Part shown: positions 35,623 to 41,263 of the stretch, one piece after another
How positions within the stretch are numbered: position 1 is the first letter of the stretch
Layout of the letters: each line of letters begins with the position of its first letter
Assembly (NCBI GenBank): GCA_018398765.1
Contig: JAHBMJ010000292.1
Location: forward strand, 1-41,263
DNA length: 41,263 nt
DNA from: Chromera velia
Lineage: Eukaryota > Sar > Chromeraceae
Direction: 5' to 3'
Made by a program: the position numbers and the translations under genes
The notes under the pieces: model-generated
Database searches by the model: none
Seen by the model: only the letters and a program-made list of their open reading frames with translations
What the model was told of the DNA's origin: nothing

Positions 35623-36996
35623 AGCAACTCTTAGATTATTACTGGAATTATTACCAACATTGGATTGAATGATTTGAATTGAAGTGATTTATATACATCG
35701 TTTTAGAAGAGTTTTTAAAACCATCATCGATAGTTAAAACTCTACATTAACTGATATTTGAATGGCCGCTTTAATAGATACGTATGTAACTCATAATCAG
35801 CATTATATGCTAATGCAGCCATTGTCATCGGCACATAATTAAGCATTTAGAATGACTCTATAAAAATGTATTATCAGGGGCCCGGGTCTACTTAGGGGTC
35901 TAGATAGTTCAAGGGATCACGTATCATATGATAACTGTATATAAGGAATAAAGGATAGTCTTAGGATACTTAGTACCTAGCTCAGTAAGCCTGAGTAAGG
36001 GATTCATTCCTAGATTCATTTGTGTCCGCATGCAACCACTAGGCACTAGCACAGTTTAAAAGTTATACGCAGTTATTAATAGAGATATAAGATATAGGAT
36101 AGAATAAGATTTATATTACGGGAATCGCCGTCACTGTCGCCGTGTACGTCCATTACTAGAAATCACGGCTTACACGGTTTAATAGTTACACCAAAGGTGA
36201 TGCCACCACGATGGCTTGTTGTCACTGTGAGTGCATGTCACTGGCATCATCATGATCATCATTATCATCATCATGATATTATCATCGGCGTCATAACCAT
36301 CGTTCTATGCCATCACCATCGGCTTATGCTAGGCGTCTAGCGTTCAGTAAGTCACAACTTTGAGTGAAAAGTGTAATCATATGATGATTCATCTATATAT
36401 GTTCACACTTCGAGCAAGGCTTCCAGCGACGCTATAGTAACGACGCTTATAGATTGACGTCGCTTGTACCAAGACTTTTGAATAGCTATAGTATGACTCC
36501 ATAGATAGGCTGAAACTTATTTGAAAAAGTTATTTCAAAAACTCGCAGAAAAGAAAAAAATGAAAATGTGTTTAAAATGTGCCGGCGTTCTGCGCGCAAT
36601 AATATGACTTGTTCCAATGTGAAAACAATCAATACATTTCGATTTCTTCGTCAATTTCCGCACCATCTCCTGCACAGAAGATTCATTTGGACAGTTCAAC
36701 CTTCTTTTACAAAAGATAACAAAAACTGATAACTGAATCCGAACCCAAAGACAGAAAACCGACTGTGATAGAGCTGAAAATGAAACAAACTCACCCACGC
36801 ACAGATCAACAAAGAGACAAACAGGACATCTGCCAATCTTTCGAAGTGCTTGCACCGATTCGTTGTGCCTCGTATCTCCAACCAAAACAAAATCAAAACG
36901 AAAATGGCGTGTAGGGATACAGACGCGTGTGGATGTGTTTCCTTCTTTCAACTCAGCTTGAAATTCAATCAACCCGTCTCTGCCAAACTCAACACA
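35623..36996. other. AT-rich intergenic region between convergent genes
   Basis: Holds the 3' ends of FAN1 and of the minus-strand coiled-coil gene. Contains an imperfect (ATC)n stretch at 36246-36330. No gene is supported; a minus-strand open frame at 36535-36972 lies directly downstream of the stop at 36997 and looks like 3' UTR. Confidence 0.5.
36246..36330. repeat. imperfect (ATC)n repeat
   Basis: Degenerate ATC/CAT triplets in intergenic AT-rich DNA. Confidence 0.6.
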
Positions 36997-39900
36997 TCAT
37001 TTGACCCTGTGCCGCTGACCTTGCGGAGAAGCGGAAGGACTTGCCGTCCCTCCGTGTTGGCTCCTGTGACTCCTCAGACGACCTCCGGGCGTTCGGACAG
37101 ACGCAGACTTAGGCGAGGGGTCCCCTCCATGTGCTGCTTCTCTTGGCCTCTCCTCCTCCTCCGCTCTGTCCAACAGAGACGGCAGGCCTGTTGGATCGCC
37201 CTTCTCGTTGGAGAGGGAAATTGAAGGAGGAGGGACGGGGGAAGGTGCAGCTGTGTGTGTGTGGTCCTTCATCGCGCCCTCTGCAGTGCTTTGAACTTCC
37301 CCTGTTCCCTTTTTGGGTGCAGCACCCACAGCCTCTGATTGCGCAGGAACGGGCACCACTGCACTGACAGCAGACTGCTCAGCGAACACGTCGGGGACAG
37401 ATCTGTCCGCTTCTGCTTTCACTCTCTCAGACATACTCACAGATGGACGTTGCTTTCCCTCCTGCTCCTTCTCTGTCGGCAGCCCGTCTAGAGGTGAGGT
37501 TGATGGGAGGGGAGGCTGTGGCTGGGCAGGGGCAGTGGATGCTGAGGGGCCTCTTGAGAATCCGAAAGAGTGGCTGTGGCTTTTGGAGGGAGAGGAGGAG
37601 CCTGAGGGTGAGCGTGCCATGAGGGCCCGTTCGATCTTTTCGTTGATTCGTTTTTCCACTGCCTGGCTTCGGGGGGAGAGGGGAGTAGAGGAACGAAGCA
37701 GAGACGTGGACAGACGACCTGGGTCTACTTGGGTGTTTTTTACAATGGAGGGGGGAGGAGAGACGGGATGTGTCGGAAGGGGTGTGGGTTCATTTACAGT
37801 TGGGGACTGTGGGTTGGCCTGAGCTTCCTCTTTTTGGTTGAGTGATTTGTTGGTTGTTGTCTTTTTTGAAGGTGGCGGTTGTGGTTTGGAGACGGGCTGT
37901 TTTTTGGAGACGAGGGCCTCTGTGTCTGTGGGCTTCTCCTGGAGGGCTGTGGACAGATCCAGGGGGTCCTTCTTTCTGTTTGCTCTTCGCTCGCAAGCAG
38001 ACGGGGGACGTCGAGGGGTCGATGAGACCACACGGCGCCTTTCGGGACCGACAGATTTTGTTCCACTGCTTGGTGGGGCATCTTGTGAGGGCTCTTTCTT
38101 GGGCGTCAGGTATCTCGGCTGTACGTAATCCCACCGCCCTTTTCGCTTTTTTAAGGCCATGCCAGCATCTGGTGCCTGTGTGGTTGGAGAGAGATTGCGA
38201 AAATTTGGGGATGCAGGAGTGGAGGAGGGAATTTGCCTGCCGGGACCGCTCGAAGGGCGCGGCTGGTGGTGTCCTTTTGGGGACAGGGCGACGTTTTCAT
38301 CTTTGTGATGATCTGTAGAGGTGGAAGAGGAGATGCGGAGTGAGCGGAAAGTGGACTGCTTGGGGTCTGTGAGACGGGACGGGGTCGATGGTGCGTTGGG
38401 GGCTGCTTTGGATGGGGGGGAGAGTTGGGACGGGGGGGCGGTTCTTTCGGGTGAGGGACGGGGCGAGGCAGCTTGTCTCTCTTTGTGTCTGCTTGGAGGA
38501 GCGAAGAGGCGTGCTGATGGAGAGGGTGGAGGCCTTAGGGGAGGAGGTAACGGAGGGTGCAGGTCTGTTGGAGGAGATGTGGACCTGCTGGGTCTCGTTT
38601 TGGAGGGTGTCAAGAGAGAGTAGCGACTGGGGGGACGTTTGGGGGTCTCAGTCAACTTTGCAAAGGGAGGCTTCGGCACGCCGCCTTCCTTTCTTGACTG
38701 TTTCGCCCCTGCTGACGCTTGTTCCCCTGCTGAAGCAGATTTGCATGCAGGAGGCAGAGGCATGAGTTCCCCTCTGAATTGGTCTGGCAGTCTGATCATG
38801 AGTGATTGGACTGCAGCGTCGACCCTGAGGCTCTTCTCCTTGTAGAGTTCAACCACCTCCTTCAGTCTGCTGATTGTCTCTGCATCCGACCTTCTGCGAG
38901 CACGGAGCTCGTGGAACTCTTCTTCCCTGGAAGTCGCGAACGCCTGAAGGGGGGGAGGGAGGAACGAGGGCAAATACATACGCACAGACATTTGTATATA
39001 CAGAGAAACTATAAATTAACTCCGGTGTCAGCAATCACAGGAGCAGTAAAGCGCAGAATACAGGCACACAGGCGGGCAGGCACACAGGCAGGCAGGCAGG
39101 CAGGAAGTCTTGAATGCAATCTGGCAAAAAGCCAGGCAGGCATATTCCTGAACAGACAGACAGGCATCCAGGCAGGCTGACCTTGAGCGTCTTCAATTGG
39201 AGTCTTAACTTCTTTGACGTCTCCCTCTCCTTCAATAGAAGAGAGTGGATGTCGTCCTTCGATGCCTTCAACTCCGACACCTCTGCCTGCAGACAGAATG
39301 AACAAGAAAGAGAGCATGAACATTTGGGTGAAAATCAAAACGTTGAGGCACAAAAACTTTTCAATTCCTCAAGTAAGAAGAAGGAAGTAAAGCCAAAGTG
39401 AATGAATAAACCCCTCTTCGTACAGATATCCATTCGCAGACCCACGCACTGACCTCCAATCTTGCAGCACTCGCACGTGCCCTCTCACAGTCGGACGTCA
39501 GACTGCGGATCTTCACTCGAAGGTCATTCACCAACGCAGCGCTGTCCTGTGCCTGTGCCCTTTCCCTTTCACGATCCTTCTGGTTTTCTCCCTTTCCACC
39601 GATCCCGGTAGGCCGAAGCACTGCGCCCCTCTCACCCCTGTCGTCCAAACAGACACTGCCGCCACTGTTCATCACGTCATTGGAGTGTACAGGACGCGGG
39701 GGTGATAAGGCTACCCCAAGGGACCCCCGACACCCCCCATGCACGGGAGGAGACCGCTCTGTTGTGCCTGACAAGTATCTAATTGCAGTTCCGGAGTTGG
39801 CCCCTTGATGTCCTGAAGGCACGCGAGCGTATCTGTTGACGCTGCATGGGCCCTCGGAGGAGGAAGACTGTCCGTGCCTGCCAGTGGGGTTCCGTGTGCA

Positions 39901-41144
39901 CCCGCTCAAGGGACGCGAGTGGGCGGGCGTCCGGTGAGGAGGGTGGGGGGTGGACCGGCCGGAAGGGTTGCTAAAAAGCTCGGCCTGTAGGCACACAGCG
40001 AGAGAAAAAAAAGAGCTCGTCGGGGGCGTCTGGCATGGATCACACATATTTTTGAGAAGATCGCAGGCAAGATATAAAAAGATTTCTGTCCTGTAGTCAC
40101 CAGATCTTACATTAGACTGAAAAATAGTTGAGGTTGCACTGAACAAAGTGTACTTTTGGTTATCTCAACATGAGAAAGCAGCAACAGAGCGCACTGACAA
40201 GAGAAACAGGCATGCAATGTGCAAATCTTCTCACAGCCACCCCCACACATGTCTCCCTTTGGTTCTCTGCGTCCCCCCTCAGTCCATCCAGCTTTTTCAC
40301 TTCTTCGTAGAGAGTGTCACTGACCTTCTTGGCGTCCATCAGCCTTGCAAGGATGATTCGTCTCTTCTCGGCCTCCCCGTACAGACGTTCCACCACAGAG
40401 GGACTGCAGGCAGGCAGGAGGGCAGGTAGTAGAGCGATTTGCCAGCGAAGAAACAGCAGCCATGTATCTGTTTGTGCATGCAGACATTCGTGAATCCAGG
40501 CCAAAGATCAACAGGCAAACACCTTGAAGCATTTGCAGAGGAGGGACCATAAGTTCAGAGTTATACGATTGATTCTCTGTGTGGCGCTGCGATGGAACAG
40601 CAATAACAAAACTGATAGGGGGCATTCCTTTTTCTTTTCGGACTCGCAATCAACGTTTGTTCTTTTCATTTACCTCCGACCACTCTTGGAAATTGAAGAC
40701 TGACTCTGCGCCGTCCTTCAAGTGAGCTCCGACTTGTTGCTCTCTGCAGTCGGTGAAGGCACAAAGGTGTAAGTTGCCTCTGAACTTGGAAGAAAGCGAC
40801 CGACGAAAACGAACAGAAAGCAGCGACAAGAAATCCATAAGAGACAAAAGGTAAAGGCAGCCCCAGAGGGGAAAACAGGAAGAAGAAGAGGAAACGGAGG
40901 ACGTATACATCCACAAGCAACGACGATGTAGGGACAGAGAGAGGAAAGAATTGACAATAGAGGGAGAGGCGAGACTGAATAGAGAAATGAAGGAAGGCAC
41001 AGAAATCAGAGGCCGAGAAAGGAGGCGACTGAATAAACGGATTTATCGGAGAGGCAACACCGGAGAATTAATGCAAGAAAATCCAATTAAGCAGACTGAC
41101 TTCAACCGAGCGGCCTCCTCTTCTTCCAGTTGGCGTCTCAACTC
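36997..41144 (-). CDS. coiled-coil protein with long disordered C-terminus (5' end beyond window)
   Basis: Read leftwards from the right edge. Recognised exons are 41144-41101 (ELRRQLEEEEAARL), 40743-40674 (in matching phase), about 40403-40252 (VVERLYGEAEKRR...), 39984-39454, 39286-39182 and 38943-36997. The last three join in phase 0 through donors GTCAGT and GTCAGC; the link 40674 to 40403 is unresolved. Heptad-like charged helices occur in the first three exons, the end of the 39984 exon, the 39286 exon and the start of the last exon, so a long coiled coil is likely. The 39984 exon begins with a Ser/Gly/Pro-rich insert. The final 600 residues are Ser/Pro/Lys-rich, with many SP and TP sites and no domain I recognise, ending RHRVK. 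A cytoskeletal, centrosomal or scaffold role is a guess from composition. Confidence 0.65.
39061..39180. repeat. CAGG-type degenerate repeat in intron
   Basis: Imperfect CAGG/CACA units in the intron between 39182 and 38943 of the minus-strand coiled-coil gene. The minus-strand copies (CCTG) are pyrimidine-biased. Confidence 0.7.
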
Positions 41145-41246
41145 CTGCAGCAGGAGTCAGAGTAGCAGATTCGAAAACAGTCAAGAAGGTTTCAAAGAGG
41201 AGAAATTCGTCACGAGTACCACTTGCTTCTCTCTCCCCTTCCTTCG

Positions 41247-41263
41247 CCCCCCCCCCCCCCCCC
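41247..41263. other. poly-C right end
   Basis: Seventeen C residues close the window, mirroring the left end. Probably an assembly break at a homopolymer. Confidence 0.75.

Noticed and set aside
36535..36972. 145-codon minus-strand frame downstream of the coiled-coil gene
   Set aside because: Follows the TGA at 36997 directly, is AT-rich and has no recognisable domain; likely 3' UTR.

Overview
The window looks like nuclear DNA of a eukaryote with spliced genes. Support: GT-AG introns with consistent reading phase, long low-complexity protein segments, abundant microsatellites and an LTR retrotransposon. The domain content (arrays of Cys-x-His-Gly zinc-ligand repeats, a FAN1 nuclease, a degenerate carrier-like protein) and the gene style suggest a protist or alga, perhaps a chromerid-type alveolate or a stramenopile. 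That placement is inference; no marker gene settles it. Both ends are runs of C (14 at the left, 17 at the right), so the window is probably a whole contig broken at homopolymers.

Layout. 1-9031: two head-to-head paralogous genes encode proteins with a conserved N-terminal helical (SAM-like) domain followed by arrays of a 13-residue C-x-H-x6-C-x2-C motif. The plus-strand gene (5055-9031) is complete, with 19 motifs, an AT-hook and a His-rich tail. The minus-strand gene (4012 leftwards) has 7 motifs. Both have the same first-exon length (104 nt) and the same phases at introns 1 and 2. 9870-13101: a non-autonomous LTR retrotransposon with 337-bp LTRs, tRNA-iMet-type primer site, polypurine tract and 5-bp target duplication. 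13100-17200: AT-rich, gene-poor DNA with a decayed gag fragment and a foldback MITE-like element. 17206-20185: pieces of a minus-strand membrane-protein gene spread through simple repeats. 20186-22026: repeat-rich spacer. 22027-26044: a minus-strand, many-exon gene for a multi-spanning membrane protein that I cannot assign to a family. 26961-29775: a plus-strand gene whose last exon resembles a degenerate mitochondrial carrier. 31750-35622: a three-exon FAN1 gene (structure-specific DNA repair nuclease) with all four catalytic residues. 36997-41144: a minus-strand gene, cut off by the right edge, for a coiled-coil protein with a very long disordered Ser/Pro-rich C-terminus.

The genes do not form an evident pathway. 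The two C-x-H-G proteins are probably nuclear or nucleic-acid-associated (AT-hook, basic linkers) and share a 1.04-kb divergent promoter region. FAN1 acts in interstrand-crosslink repair. The rest are membrane or structural proteins. Introns are rich in pyrimidine-type microsatellites on the sense strand, and several have the donor GTCAG.
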